Shown: piece after piece, positions 21,401 through 34,160 of the stretch | Position numbering within the stretch: the stretch's first letter is position 1 | How the letters are laid out: each line of letters opens with the position of its first letter | From: Adiantum capillus-veneris | Lineage: Eukaryota; Streptophyta; Polypodiopsida; Polypodiales; Pteridaceae | Length of the DNA stretch: 64,000 bases | Reading direction: 5' to 3' | Assembly (NCBI GenBank): GCA_014529385.2 | Contig: CM043969.1 | Location: forward strand, 9,711,001-9,775,000 | The notes under the pieces: generated by a model | Seen by the model: only the letters and a program-made list of their open reading frames with translations | Databases searched by the model: none | What the model was told of the DNA's origin: nothing | Position numbers and translations under genes: made by a program

Positions 21401-22130
21401 GGTGCTTTGGTTAGATCAATTACCTGATGTTCATCAAGGAGGTGTACAGGGTGCTTTATGTAATTTTTTCTCCCCATCCTCTTTCGACAAACATCTTTTT
21501 TGTTGGGGGATACACGGGCCTCTTCCCTCCAAAATGTGTAAACCAGCTCTTTCATTTCATCTTTGATTGTGCTACGACGAGCATGTTTTTGACATGCATC
21601 CAATGCAAACATTCCACCATCAGCATTCGATGTTACCCGCAATTTAGCCTTGTACAAGGATCGACGCGAAACTTTAAGGAGTCTTGAGACTTTTGACATA
21701 TGCATGTTCTCCTTTGTATTGAACATCATGGACAATGTTGTATGCTTCAAATACAACTCCTCATTACAGTTTGGATGCTTCGCAAGCACCAAGATGTTAT
21801 GAACATTGCACATGATCGCATTTTAAATAGTAGACTCCTCTGGACACACTGCTTGCACGACAGGATGATGTCAAGATACTAGATTCCAAATTTCTTGCTT
21901 GTATTCTGTACTAATTCCTTCATCCTTCCTCTTGAACAGTGCCACAATATCAAAATAAATTTTCTTCTTCTTTACCTGCTTAAGTTTTATCTTCTCTCAT
22001 TGTTTCGTTGTTTTTTGTCTCTCATAATCCCTAATGACAGTAGAAGTTGGGTTCTCCAAGTTCAGATTCATTGTCTTTAAAGGATCGCTCCTGCTACCTT
22101 CATCTGCTTCCGTTGAACGTGCAAGTAAAC
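18488..22130 (-). pseudogene. Decayed, intron-bearing DNA transposase (DFAENY / FFGSRHGKGEHDG type)
   Basis: Read from about 22130 down. The N-terminal part is at 22060-21880 (NPTSTVIRDYERQK, KKKKIYFDIVALFKR). Then 21813-21421 has VSRRSLYKAKLRV, VYTFWREEARVSPNKKDV and HPVHLLDEHQ, ending at a CAG|GTAATT donor. The intron runs to a TAG acceptor at 19991-19989 and contains a minisatellite. The next exon has DLFYIFKENHPDCKIG, RYTCYCKYHVQM and the CRCTCSVC cluster (19897-19466). Then DFAENYAFKEQNEIQS (~19300), HWVWSDGATSKFK (~19110), SWFFFGSRHGKGEHDGVGAV (~19000) and a Cys-rich C-terminus with HVQPWDY and an acidic end. Single-base shifts near 19935 and 19910, plus stops including TGA for an expected W near 19281, mark it dead. 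I know this motif set from transposon-derived proteins in other eukaryotes but cannot name the superfamily. No TIRs found. Confidence 0.65.
20040..21290 (+). repeat. ~1.25-kb minisatellite, unit about 20-22 bp (TATGCTAACTAGCACTTACAG type)
   Basis: Roughly 55-60 diverged units based on TATGCTAACTAGCAC plus a variable TTACAG, ATTCAG or GTACCA linker. There is higher-order structure: a composite block with CACCTTGAGTACAAAGGGG and ACTTAAACTTA recurs three times (about 20784, 20869 and 20998). The array lies wholly within the intron of the minus-strand transposase relic. Confidence 0.93.
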
Positions 22131-22297
22131 CTACCAGATCAGATTGCAAGGTATAGTTTGCTATAACTGTATGACATGGGGTGGAAGTGGGTTACACAAA
22201 GAGAATGCAAGGCAAAGGCAAAGGGCGAGACTGTTTGAGAGAGAGAGAGAGCTTGGCTTATGCAGAGCATGGAGAACATTGGGAGAGCTACAGGGAG

Positions 22298-22310
22298 ACA
22301 CACACACACA

Positions 22311-22350
<40 letters not shown>
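22298..22350. repeat. (CA)n microsatellite with one interruption
   Basis: A CA array with a single TA interruption. Confidence 0.95.
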
Positions 22351-22353
<3 letters not shown>

Positions 22354-22457
22354 CATCCACTACACCATGACTTTAGTAACTGAAAAAGATGGCACGTTTG
22401 AATTGGCGTCGAGTAAATTTAACATTCATTATGGAACATGGGTAAGGTTCATCATTA

Positions 22458-22690
22458 CATCGTAGCCAGGGATTTCACTAACGTGATCATGATCGTGTGA
22501 TCACCTTAATGACGCAAGTAATGACACATAAAAAAGACGTGATCACGTTAATTGTTAACGTGATCTTGATGGTGACTTGCAAAAACCAATAGAGTCGGTA
22601 GGCTCGCCGGTCTTTAGGGTTTTCCCGGCTGGCCCGTTGGGAGAATGAAAAATCCCAACGTGCCTAATTGTATATAATAAACCTCTTCTT
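22458..22690 (+). repeat. Hairpin-bearing repeat, copy 1
   Basis: Begins near CGTAGCCAGGGATTT, contains several GTGATCA/TGATCAC words including a local palindrome GTTAATTGTTAAC, then an imperfect hairpin with CTTTAGGGTTTTCCC (a telo-box on the minus strand) and a TATATAA-type box after it. The copy at 33.66-33.91 kb has the same order of parts in opposite orientation. Confidence 0.5.
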
Positions 22691-22699
22691 ACTTTGAAA

Positions 22700-23242
22700 T
22701 TTTAGCTAGGAAAATCTCTGGGGAGTGTATTCAAGCGCCGGGTACAATTATCTCCTTGTGAATTGACCTAAGGTTACAGAGTCACAAGTTCTTTTTTGGG
22801 CCGAGCTTGATTCTTAATACGATAACCACTTCTAAAGATATTTAAATCCTTCATCAAAAACAAAGGAATGAAGCCAAAAAAATTGAAACTTTAAAGAGTC
22901 GTGCTCATTGTGAGGAAGCCATTGGTGCATAAAAGGACCGAAGTTGGTTTTAGAAGATGGGCATATTTAAATAACGAGTTGATAGTCAAGTGTCGAATGC
23001 CTTGTACTAGTGTAGTGGGTATATAAAGATCCTTGAAGTCTTGCATTTTTCACCATCATAAATTTGAATTGATATACATTGTCACTGCACAATATGAGAG
23101 CTATAATCTTTAATTGGGTGAAATTAGCTTTTATACATTGAATTGGATGCATAAGGGGTCTGCAATCCTTGATTGGTACAAGTAGTCCTCAATCGTGTAA
23201 TTGTATTGAAGATTTCATTGCCTTGTTTTATGCATTGGTTTA
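22700..23242. other. No gene recognised
   Basis: Sequence between the hairpin repeat and the copia-like element. No motif or reading frame is worth naming. It ends with GTTTA (23238-23242), the left target duplication of the next element. Confidence 0.5.
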
Positions 23243-23465
23243 TGTTAGGTAAAGGCGGTGTGCCTCACCGTTCTTTACCGTGTCCGCTAGCCAGTGTCTG
23301 GCTGCCCACATTTATCTCCTTATTCTTTATACGTACAAAGAATAAGGAGCTCTCACTCAGATTCTCACACTGTGCTCATACAGTGAGATTTGGGAGCTCC
23401 ACCCCACATCTTGTGTCGTTCTCTCTCTGTCCCTGTCTCCCCTTTGCACTCTCCACGCACTCACA
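23243..23465 (+). repeat. 5' LTR of the copy 2 element
   Basis: 223 bp, TGTTAGGTAAAGG...CTCACA, with ATAAGGAGCTCTCAC and GAGATTTGGGAGCTCC words shared with the 3' LTR. Confidence 0.85.
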
Positions 23466-23467
23466 AT

Positions 23468-23479
23468 TGGTATCAGAGC
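23468..23479 (+). promoter_or_regulatory. Primer-binding site, initiator-Met tRNA type
   Basis: TGGTATCAGAGC two bases after the LTR end; this is the usual Ty1/copia primer site in plants. Confidence 0.85.
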
Positions 23480-26392
23480 TTTGGCTTTGCAATAGATGGA
23501 GTGCTACAGAAAAGTGAGCTTTCGGCTAGGTGAGCTTGCTTTCGGTGGAAACTTGAGATCGGTGAGTAACCACCAGGTCTGTGCACATGGAAGTTTGAGG
23601 GACATTCCCAAGATTGAGAGAAGGGTTTATTGCAAGTTTGTATGCTTTTTTGCAACCATACTTGCAGGAAGAATGCAAATTTTCATTTCTGCAGGTCATT
23701 TTTCGGGCTCCAAAACAGTGTTTTTTGCATAACTTTTGCCTACGGAATGCAATTTATGCAAGATTAGGGTGTAACCCTAGTTTTTGCACGCTCTAGACAC
23801 AATGGTGATGTCCATTTGGGCTGATTTTGACCTCTAAAATTTCTACAGTAGCAGCTGTTTATTGTGTGTCGAGGATTCCACACATGGTTTGATCTCGGAT
23901 GTGAGCGTGGTATTGGCTGCAAGTTTGCTCACAGGTGGGAAGCTACGATGTATGATTTGTGTGGTCCGATGCTCATGGAGATTCATGTGATTGTACTTTG
24001 AGTTCGGCAATGTATGCCTAGAGCATGTTTTTTTGCAGTCACTGGTAGATCAAGTATTTGTGTACTAGATTTGCAGGTGTTTGCAATGATGTATGCGAAG
24101 TGTGGAGATTGGTGCATGCATTTGGAGTACGGTTTGATGCGCTTTGGTTGCTCATGGTTTTGAGCGTGCAATCACTTTGGTTACTAGTTTTGTAGCTGTT
24201 TTGCTGACAAAACTCTGACAAAATTTTACCAACAGTTTTATGCGCATCGTTGGTGTGATCAAGATTGCGATTGCTTGTAGCACTCAGGATTTTTTTGCAA
24301 TGTTTTTCCTTTCAGGTGGTGCATCACGGCGTGTTTCCTCTACATTTTTTATCTTGAGCTGTGAGTGCAAATTCCATTTGGAGCTTCCAGTTTTGACTCC
24401 TAGATCTACAGGCTGAGTCTAGTACTCCCATAGGTGTTGCCATTTGCAGTTGAGAACATCTTCTGCAGTGTTTTGACCTCATACCGATTTTGACATAGCA
24501 GGTATCTTGAGCTTTTTCTTTGTGTGTATGCTTTTGTGGGATAGTGGCTCGAGTTTACTCGCCATAGTTTGTGATTGAGCTTAGCTCTCACATTGACAGG
24601 TTTTGTCGGTTTGGACACACTTTGATGTTCTTGTACCCACTCTCGCAGGAGTGAGGAGTTGTGTATGCTATGGTTTTCTGGCACATTGTTCATTCATCGA
24701 CACATTTTGGCAGTAGTTTTTTACTCACACATGTATGTCGTTTGTGGCATCGTTGAGTGATACTCCGGCTAGAGCGGTTTGGCTCTCTGTATGACTTTGT
24801 GAGGTGATTCTGGATGAGTACATTCCCAGATTGGCCATTTGGGCATTTATTGTTTTCTCCATTGCGATTTACTGTTGAGGTTTTGCTCCAGTTACAGAGG
24901 AGACTTTGCTAAAACTTTGCCAGATATGTATGCCTATTGAAGAGGCTGGTGAGCTTGAACGTTCACTCACCTTCTTTGCTTGAGATAGTGGTTTGCTCTC
25001 GGGTGGGAGAGTCTTGTGATCGCGATCATTGTTTGCCATAGTTTTGACATGGGTATGGAGACGCTTTTGGTTAGAGGTGGTCCTCGTTCACGATCGCGAC
25101 TGACATGTTGGCACTACGGCCATGATGGGCATATTAGGTGTGGTTGCTTCAGGCGTATGAGGCAACGGAAGAGGGGGATGCATGGTGCTACTATGAGGAC
25201 AGATGCTAGAGAGTATGCATGTGACAGGCATGTCACTTTTGAGTCTAGCTTGCCTTCAGACTACTTTGTGTCTTGGGATAACACATTGTCTACGCATTTT
25301 CTACTAGACGAGCATGCAGTTTTTCACGTGGCGCCACGTCGTGATTTGTTTTTCTCCTTCTCTAGTGGGAGACTTGGTTGTGTGCAGTTTGTTGATGATT
25401 TAGCATATGACATAGATGGTGCTGGAGATGTATGCATGTCTTTACCTAGCGGTGCATTGCTTATGCTACGAGATGTATGTTATGTACCACGACTCAGTCA
25501 GAGTCTCATTTTAGTGCGTCAATTGTAGAGTAGTGGCCATTGTGTCCTGCTTGAGAGCGGTCATTTCAGATGCATAGGGGATCATTAGTGATAGCAAGAG
25601 GTGCTAGGAGTGGTTTGGTATAACCTTTGCATATTTCTGACACAAAAGGCGGTGTAGTCTCTGTGTATTTATAGCCATGTTTAGAGTGAGAGACGAGGCG
25701 TGTCTCTTTTGCAGATGTGCTGCATGGAGATTAGGTTGTGTATTTGTCTTGTGGTGACGTTCACACAGACAGTGGTATCTCTAGGGATGCACAACTTTGT
25801 CAATCATCAATTGAGGTGACATCAGTTGAGCCAGAGACAGAGACCAATACATTGCTCTATGATGCATCTGATACGTTTGAGGACAACAGTGTCCTTTAGA
25901 CAGCTGTGTGTGATTACAGTGGTGCTGAGTTTTTGGTTTTGCAGTCATTCTCAGCAGATATGCCTTTGCCAGACGATGTTGACATGATGATGCATAGTCA
26001 GGTGGTTCCTGATGAGGATGCATATGGCACTGAGGTTGCTAGGGATAGGTTGGCACACATAGTGCATGTTTCGTTAGCTTTCGGGTCTCTCATGTTTGAT
26101 CTTTTGGTCTCGAGACCTAATTTTGCTTATGCGGTTGGTGCATTTGCCAGTCGTGCGATGACTGACACTGGCATTGTGCATTGTGGAGCCATGCAAGTCG
26201 TCACTCGATACCTGCATGAGGAGTGTCATTATGGCTCTAGCCCTAGTGGTATGCATGTTGCAGAGGCACTAGAGCAGTTACAGAGTGAGCCAGTGGGCAT
26301 AGGTTGAGAGCCGTCTTCTCTCACCTCTTGTATATACTAGTTGTAGGCTAGTCTTCTCGCCACTTATCGGCACACAGCCTTTAGTGGGAGAA

Positions 26393-26831
<439 letters not shown>

Positions 26832-26836
26832 GTTTA

Positions 26837-27367
26837 TATAGGGAGTGCATTATGTATTATGAGGGATTGTTAGTGCATGAGATGGCCAATCATCGACATT
26901 ATTGCTTTTGTGTGTGTTTGCAAATAATTATCATCATTTCAATGTAAAAGTTGATTATTCTTTGTAGCATGTGAAAATAGTTGTGTCTTATTGTTTTAAA
27001 ATTGCAGAGGATGTATAACTAATCATTATACTTATAATTGCATTAACAATTTCATATCACTGTTGTATGTATAATGCCATGTAGAGAGTGCATTGCAATG
27101 TGTGTGTTTGCTCAGAACATATGTGGTCGATATGTAGAATTGACTAGAGTGCATTCCAAATCTCATATTGTGTAGATTTGATTGCTTTCTTAGTGATTGT
27201 TTTTCTAATATATATTGAAAAGAAGAAAATTATTTCTAAAATTGAACATCTAGTTCTTATGTATTTAGTATTAAATTGAAAGCAATGGAGAAAAATGTCG
27301 GCACAACTGATACAAAGAAGGAAAAGAATAAAAAAGCCCCTAACAAACATGGGTTTTGAATCTCAAA
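26837..27367. other. No gene recognised
   Basis: A/T-rich sequence between the copia-like element and the helicase fragment. Nothing supported. Confidence 0.5.
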
Positions 27368-27789
27368 TCAAAAACATTATCTCCCAGATTCGGCTTGCCA
27401 GACAGACTTAATATTGGAGTGTAACTTGGCCTAAACAAGTTGAAGGTTTAGTCAGACAATTTCTACAGAATCCTTCGAAACTTTTCATTGGCTCATAAGC
27501 TTTGAAAGCCAATCATTCAATTCTACAGATTGTAGAAGGTGTTTTTGAGAATGAGAAATACTCAAAATTGGCTGATTTATTGAAGCGAATGATGGATGGA
27601 AGTAAAGTGATCATATTTATGGAAACAAAAAGAGGTTGTGATCAAGTTACTAGACAACTTTGAATGGATGAATTTGCAGATTTATCTATCCATGATGATA
27701 AGAGTCAAGATGAATGAGATTGGCCTCTTTCTAAATTTAGATTTGGCAATATCCCTGTAATGACATCAACACATGTTGCATCTCGGGGT
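27368..27789 (+). pseudogene. DEAD-box RNA helicase fragment (RH20/DBP2-like), left part
   Basis: One plus-strand frame matches the region between the two RecA domains and most of domain 2 of the DBP2/DDX5/RH20 group: SQIRLARQT, WPKQVEGLVRQFLQNPSKL, LKANHSILQIVEGVF, KVIIFMETKRGCDQVTRQL, SIHDDKSQDE and STHVASRG. There is no sign of introns over about 140 residues, which suggests a processed copy. Several in-frame stops (for example after WPKQ...LFIGS and after VTRQL) show it is dead. It is interrupted at SRG by the copia element at 27790 and resumes at 32801. In life this family unwinds RNA duplexes in the nucleus. Confidence 0.85.
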
Positions 27790-28016
27790 TGTTGGAATTA
27801 GGGTTGCAGAGAAACACACACAGCTTGGAGAAGACGAAGGAAGCTCAAGGCACACAATAGAGAGTGTGTTACTTAGTGTGCAATGGAAAGATAGTTAGCC
27901 CTACAGTGATGGGCGTATATACAATGCACGGGGGAAAAAACCTCCTAAAGAGGGAAAAAATGCCCCGGCGGTCCTAGTGTGTTCACACACATCACTACCA
28001 CATGTATATGGTAACA
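27790..28016 (-). repeat. 3' LTR (left copy) of the Ty1/copia element
   Basis: TGTTGGAATTAGGG...GGTAACA, 227 bp. A C-rich tract just inside it is the polypurine tract of the minus strand. Confidence 0.95.
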
Positions 28017-31000
28017 AATCCCCCCTAGAGTGATGCGGTGAACGAGAGCTGGCACATGAGTAAAGGGAAGTGCCATGCCCTGAGGACAGGATCAGTCCAC
28101 AAAGGGGAGTAAGCCCAAAGCTTTGCGGAAAGCTTCAAGCTTCTCACGAGACAATGCCTTTGTGAAAAGATCTGCAAGGTTGTCCTGTGTTGGCACATAA
28201 GCCAAGCTGATCTCTCTTGCTGAGAGCCTCTCCCTCACATAGTGGTAATGCACCTCAATGTGCTTTGTGCGAGCATGAAAAACTGGGTTCCTCGCAACTG
28301 CCAATGCGCTCTGACTGTCAGTGTAGATAGTGTTGGCAGTGTCCTGTCCAACACCCAAGTCAGCCATAAGGCGTCTGAGCCATACACACTCAACCGTAGC
28401 TGTGAAGACTGCCCTGTACTCAGCCTCACAACTCGAAGTGGCCACAGTAGGTTTCTTCTTGCTCAACCATGATATACATGAACTGCCAAGCATGCCAATT
28501 CTTAGACCCTGGGCTATGCATAAATCTGCTGACCTGCGAGACTGCAAACTGAATATCTGGCCTCGTGTTGCATACATAAATGAGGCAGCCAAGAGTAGTT
28601 TGGTAAAGAGTGACATCAGTAGGATCGCCAGCATCATGTAGACTCAACTTCAAACCTGTTTCCATGGGAGTGGCAATAGGTTTGCAATCCTCAAGTCCAA
28701 ACTTACATAGCAATGTCTCTATGTAACTTTTCTGACACAAGGCAATACCACCATCAAACTGCTTAAACTGTATACCCAAGTAATGATGCAACAGCCCCAA
28801 ATCTTTCATCTTGAAAGTAGCATTCAAATCAGCCTTAAATTCAGCAATATGTCTCTCATTTGGTCCAGTGATCAGCAAATCATCAACATAAAGAACCACA
28901 ATGAGAAATACATCATCCTCACGCTTTACATACAATGTGCTTTCTGTTGGACTGTTACGAAAGCCTCGTTTAATCAAATGAGTGTCAGCTTTCTCATACC
29001 AAGCACGAGGAGATTGCTTCAACCCATACAAAGCCTTCTTACATTTGCACACTTTGTCCTCTTGTCCTTTTATGACAAAACCGCGAGGCTGCGTTACATA
29101 AACTTCCTCAAATATGTCACCATTCAAGAAAGCAGTAACAATGTCTGATTGATGTACATCCCAACCAAAATGAGCTGCCAATGCACATAGAAAACGTACA
29201 GTAGTCATACGACAAGTGGGAGCAAAAGTCTCTTCATAATCTATGCCTTTTTGTTGTGCATAACCCTTTGCAACAAGTCGAGCCTTATGGCGATCGATCT
29301 CACCATCCGGCTTGCGTTTCAACTTGTAAACCCACTTCGTACCAATGGCCTTTTTGCCAGGAGGCAAATCACATAAAGTCCATGTGTCATTCTCTATAAG
29401 TGCATCATATTCTGATTTCATGGCAGCAATCCAATTTTCTGAATTCTGTGCTTCATCAAAAGACAGAGGCTCCTCAACATCATGTAAACTAGAAACAGCC
29501 AAAGCATAACAATCTGATGCATAAGATGCATGGCGAGAGCCTGAACGAGTACGACTAGATAAAGGTGCATCCAATTTACTGTCACGCAAAGTGTGCACCA
29601 GCCATTTTGGCATACCTCTAGCCTGCTCATTTTCAGCCCTTTCCTCATCAAGTACATCATGTACATCTGCATCAGTAATAGGCTGTTCTAAAACATTTTC
29701 AGAAACCCCCATAGGCTGTACATTTGCCTCATTGGAACTTACATTCGTATTTCCACCACTGAAAAGAGGCAACAAAGTGTCATAAATGTCCTGTGAGCTT
29801 ACATTACTGTCTCTAGTACACGACAGCAAGGGCTGAACAGAATCTTCCACAAACACTACATCCCGTGAAACCAGAATACGTTTTGTTTGCGGATGATACA
29901 ACCTGTAACCTTTGCTTTCAGCACTATAACCAACAAAAATACATTTGACAGCCTTATCATCCAATTTTCTACGCTGCACTTGTGGCACCAAAGCATATGC
30001 CAAACAGCCAAAAACACGCATGTGCTCAATAGAAGGTTTTCTATCATGCCATGCTTCATATGGAGTAATAGACTACAAAGCTTTCGTAGGACACCTGTTA
30101 AGTACATAAGTGGCACACATGATGGCCTCAAGCCAAAAAGAATGCGGCAAAGATTGACTTTTGACCATACATCGTGCCATTTCCGTTATTGACCTGTTTT
30201 TCCTCTCAGCAACACCATTTTGCTAAGGTGTATAAGGCACTGTACATTGGTGTTTTATCCCACGACTAGCCAGAAATGCATTAAATTCATGAGACATATA
30301 CTCCCCCCCTCGATCGGAACGGAGGGTGCCCATAGTACATTTTGAGACATTTTCAGCCATAGCCAAAAATTGTTTGAAGCACATAAAAACTTCGGACTTC
30401 GCTTTAAGTGGAAATACCCATGCATGCCTGGAGTAATCATCAATGAAAGTCACGAAGTACAGGTAATTGCCCAAGGACGGAGTTTGCATGGGCCCACAAA
30501 CATCACTATGCACAAGCTGCAACCTGCATGTGGCCCTAACTGAACCATCCTTTGGAAACTTAGAACGCTGCATTTTACCTAGAATACAGCCTTCACAAAC
30601 ATGTTTGACACGTGCTTCAAGAGGCGGCAAAGAAGCAACCATATCAGATTTCTGCAAACGCAGCAAACTGGCAAAATTCAGATGACCAAAACGTGCATGC
30701 CAAAGTTTTGCATCTGAAATAGCCCTTGAATCTACAACAGCATTTGCAAAATTTTGTCCACACTTGTCATACAAAGTGAGCTTATACAGCCCACGGCACA
30801 AAAGCCCAGATGCAACAATTTCATCACCAAAACAGAGATCATGAACTGTACATCTGTCATCCACAAATTTGACTACAAGTCCAAGTCTAGCAAGTGCGGA
30901 TACAAACAAGAGATTCTTCTTGATCCCAGGTACATAAAGTGCATCAACAAGTGTGAAGGAACTGCCATTAGCAGCAGTGAGCACTATCTTTCCAACTCCC

Positions 31001-32573
31001 TGAACTGGATAAGAGGCGTTGTTGGCACAAGTGACTGAATTCCCATGAGGGACAGACTCGAGAGAGGTAAACAATTCACGATGTGAGGTAATGTGCTTTG
31101 TAGCACCACTGTCGAAATACCACACAAGTGAATCTGCAGCAACTGACAAGCATGCATCATGGACAGCAGGATTGTAAGTGCACTCTGCGCTAAAAGCCCA
31201 TTCTGCATCAACATCAGCATCACAATCTCCTTTCACAGAAGACTCAACAATGGCTGCCTTTGTAGTGGAACCAGCATTTGCAGTGGAACCACCCTCTTTC
31301 TTCTTAGCCTCTTTGGTCTTCAACTTAGGACACGACTTGATCAAGTGATCATTGGCTTTACAATAATGGCAACGCATCTTCTTTTTGCCCTTATCACCAG
31401 AATTGCCAGACGAAGTGCTGCCAGCAGAAGCATTAGGAACAGAATTTTTGCCACTCGCAGCAGAACCATAAGAAGTGGCTGCATTACTGTTACCACCCTT
31501 TCTTTGAGAAGCAATAAAAGCCTGTTCAACTGCACGCTGCCTAGTCCTATTTTTTCTAGAAAGTGACTCTTGCAACAGCAATGTGCATAATGCATCAAAC
31601 TTGACAACTTCAGGATTTCCTTGGGTCATGAGTCTCCAAGTACTAGCAAAAGTCTGGTAGGAATCTGGTAAGGCATCAAGAACAATCTGCACAAGGGAAC
31701 TGTCCGAAATGACTTCACCTGCAGAAATGAGTTGCTCATTGATATCCTTGACACTAGCAAGGAAAGTGTCCATATCATCTTCCTCATGCATAATCTTCGA
31801 CTCTAGCTCTTTACGCAGCAAAGCAATTTTAGCCTCATTGCGGCTTGCATAAAGACCTGCTAGAATATCCCAAGCCTGTTTTGCAGATTTTGCTGAATGG
31901 ATGTGAGGAATAATGGTGCGCTTCACAGACAACGCAATCAATGCATGAGCCTGCGCATCCTTAAAATCCCAACGAGCTTGTTCTGCCATAGGCAAAACAA
32001 CTCTAACAGCTGCAATCCTTGCAGCAAGACCTGCAACATCGCCTACATCTTCAGAACCAGGACGTACATCAATGCCCTGCACAATGTTCCAGACACCTTT
32101 TGACACAAGAACATGTTGCATCATATAAGCCCACATAGGGTAGTTGTCCCCATCCAACCTGTCCTCAGCAGCAAACATCTTGAACACATCTGTGTTGTTG
32201 TTGTCAGCCATGGTAAATGCTGCACCTGATGTGAAAACTGCCCGAAAATAGGAGAAATGGAGCGGGAACAACTTGTGCTATATAGCACAAACCGTAGAAG
32301 ACTATAAGGCACCTGTTATGCAAAAAACGGCACTGACAAAAAATCTGCACAAAATGACGAAATAGCCTGTGCAGTACTGCGCGTAGTGGAAACGGAGGCC
32401 GAAATGAGCCCAAATCAAAATTCTGAGCAGACCAAGCTCTCCGAGCTTACCCAAAATATTTGTCGATCTGCGAACGCTCGCCAAAGCTCACTAAAATCGG
32501 AGAAAGTGAGCAGGCGTGTGCTGGAGCAGCTGGCGACTAAGCTCGGGAGGACGTAACCTGCTCTGATACCAAT

Positions 32574-32800
32574 TGTTGGAATTAGGGTTGCAGAGAAACA
32601 CACACAGCTTGGAGAAGACGAAGGAAGCTCAAGGCACACAATAGAGAGTGTGTTACTTAGTGTGCAATGGAAAGATAGTTAGCCCTAGAGTGATGGGCGT
32701 ATATACAATGCACGGGGGAAAAAACCTCCTAAAGAGGGAAAAAATGCCCCGGCGGTCCTAGTGTGTTCACACACATCACTACCACATGTATATGGTAACA
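32574..32800 (-). repeat. 5' LTR (right copy) of the Ty1/copia element
   Basis: 227 bp, nearly identical to the left copy. The PBS (CTCTGATACCA on the plus strand, 32561-32571) is immediately left of it. Confidence 0.95.
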
Positions 32801-32845
32801 GGGGTTTGGATGTGAGGGATATAAAGCACAAGAAAGAAAAATGAC
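32801..32845 (+). pseudogene. DEAD-box helicase fragment, right part
   Basis: After the duplicated GGGGT the helicase reading resumes with LDVRDIK, the residues that normally follow VASRG in this family. Similarity fades within about 15 codons. Confidence 0.75.
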
Positions 32846-33579
<734 letters not shown>

Positions 33580-33659
33580 CCCCCTCTCTCCCTCTCCTCT
33601 CGACGTACCTGCGAAGATGGTCGTCGATGTGTGTGTGTGGTTCAACAAAAAACACCTAG

Positions 33660-33905
33660 TGGGTCCGATTAGGGACCTCTATATATTAAGTTGCACGCCC
33701 GTTGGGCTTTAGGGTTTTCCCGATGGGCCCGTAGGGAAAACACAAAAGCCCAGCGGGCTTTTTGTGGGTTTTAACTTTCCAGGTTGCTCTAAACCGGCAT
33801 GTTTGTGATCATGTTAACTTTGATTATGTAAATTTGTCAACAAGACTTTGTGATCACACAAATGTTTTGTTAATTATGTAAACATTAAATCCATGATCGT
33901 AGCTA
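33660..33905 (-). repeat. Hairpin-bearing repeat, copy 2 (inverted relative to copy 1)
   Basis: Contains a 62-bp imperfect palindrome (33697-33758, GCCCGTTGGGCTTTAGGG ... AAAAGCCCAGCGGGC), TATATA to its left, GTGATCA words to its right, and ATCCATGATCGTAGC at the end. Read on the minus strand the order of parts matches 22458-22690. Confidence 0.5.
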
Positions 33906-34160
33906 TGAGCATAATAGTCTCATGTTTGCATCCAATGGTACACAGTACTGTTGTTAGGGGGAAAGATGTACCTCTCTCACCATTCATTTGTATCATCAAG
34001 CTTATGAATCTCTCTTCCAATGGTGAAATTAAAAAAAAACTCTTTTTGTCTTACTCTTTGTGTCATTTATTATTAAATGTTGATAATTTGATTGTGTTGT
34101 GTCTCAGAATTCCTCAACACCACATGCTTCTCTTTCCTCCTCTTCTTCTCTTACTACTTC
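33906..34160. other. No gene recognised
   Basis: Short stretch with no content I can name, leading into the gypsy fossil. Confidence 0.3.

Larger units (their letters stand above)
27790..32800 (-). mobile_element. Young, nearly whole Ty1/copia retrotransposon
   Basis: 5011 bp with 227-bp LTRs that differ at about one position, so the insertion is very recent. The target duplication is GGGGT (27785-27789 and 32801-32805). Coding is on the minus strand, with the primer site next to the right LTR. Parts in order: gag with zinc knuckle CHYCKANDHLIKSCPK; protease WYFDSGATKHITS; GAG-pre-integrase; integrase HSDVCGPMQTPS with RSDRGGEY; reverse transcriptase with YVDDLLITG; and RNase H with SCEAEYRAV. 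It looks close to whole with about three breaks, so this copy itself is probably inactive, but close relatives may be active. It sits inside a DEAD-box pseudogene. Confidence 0.95.
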
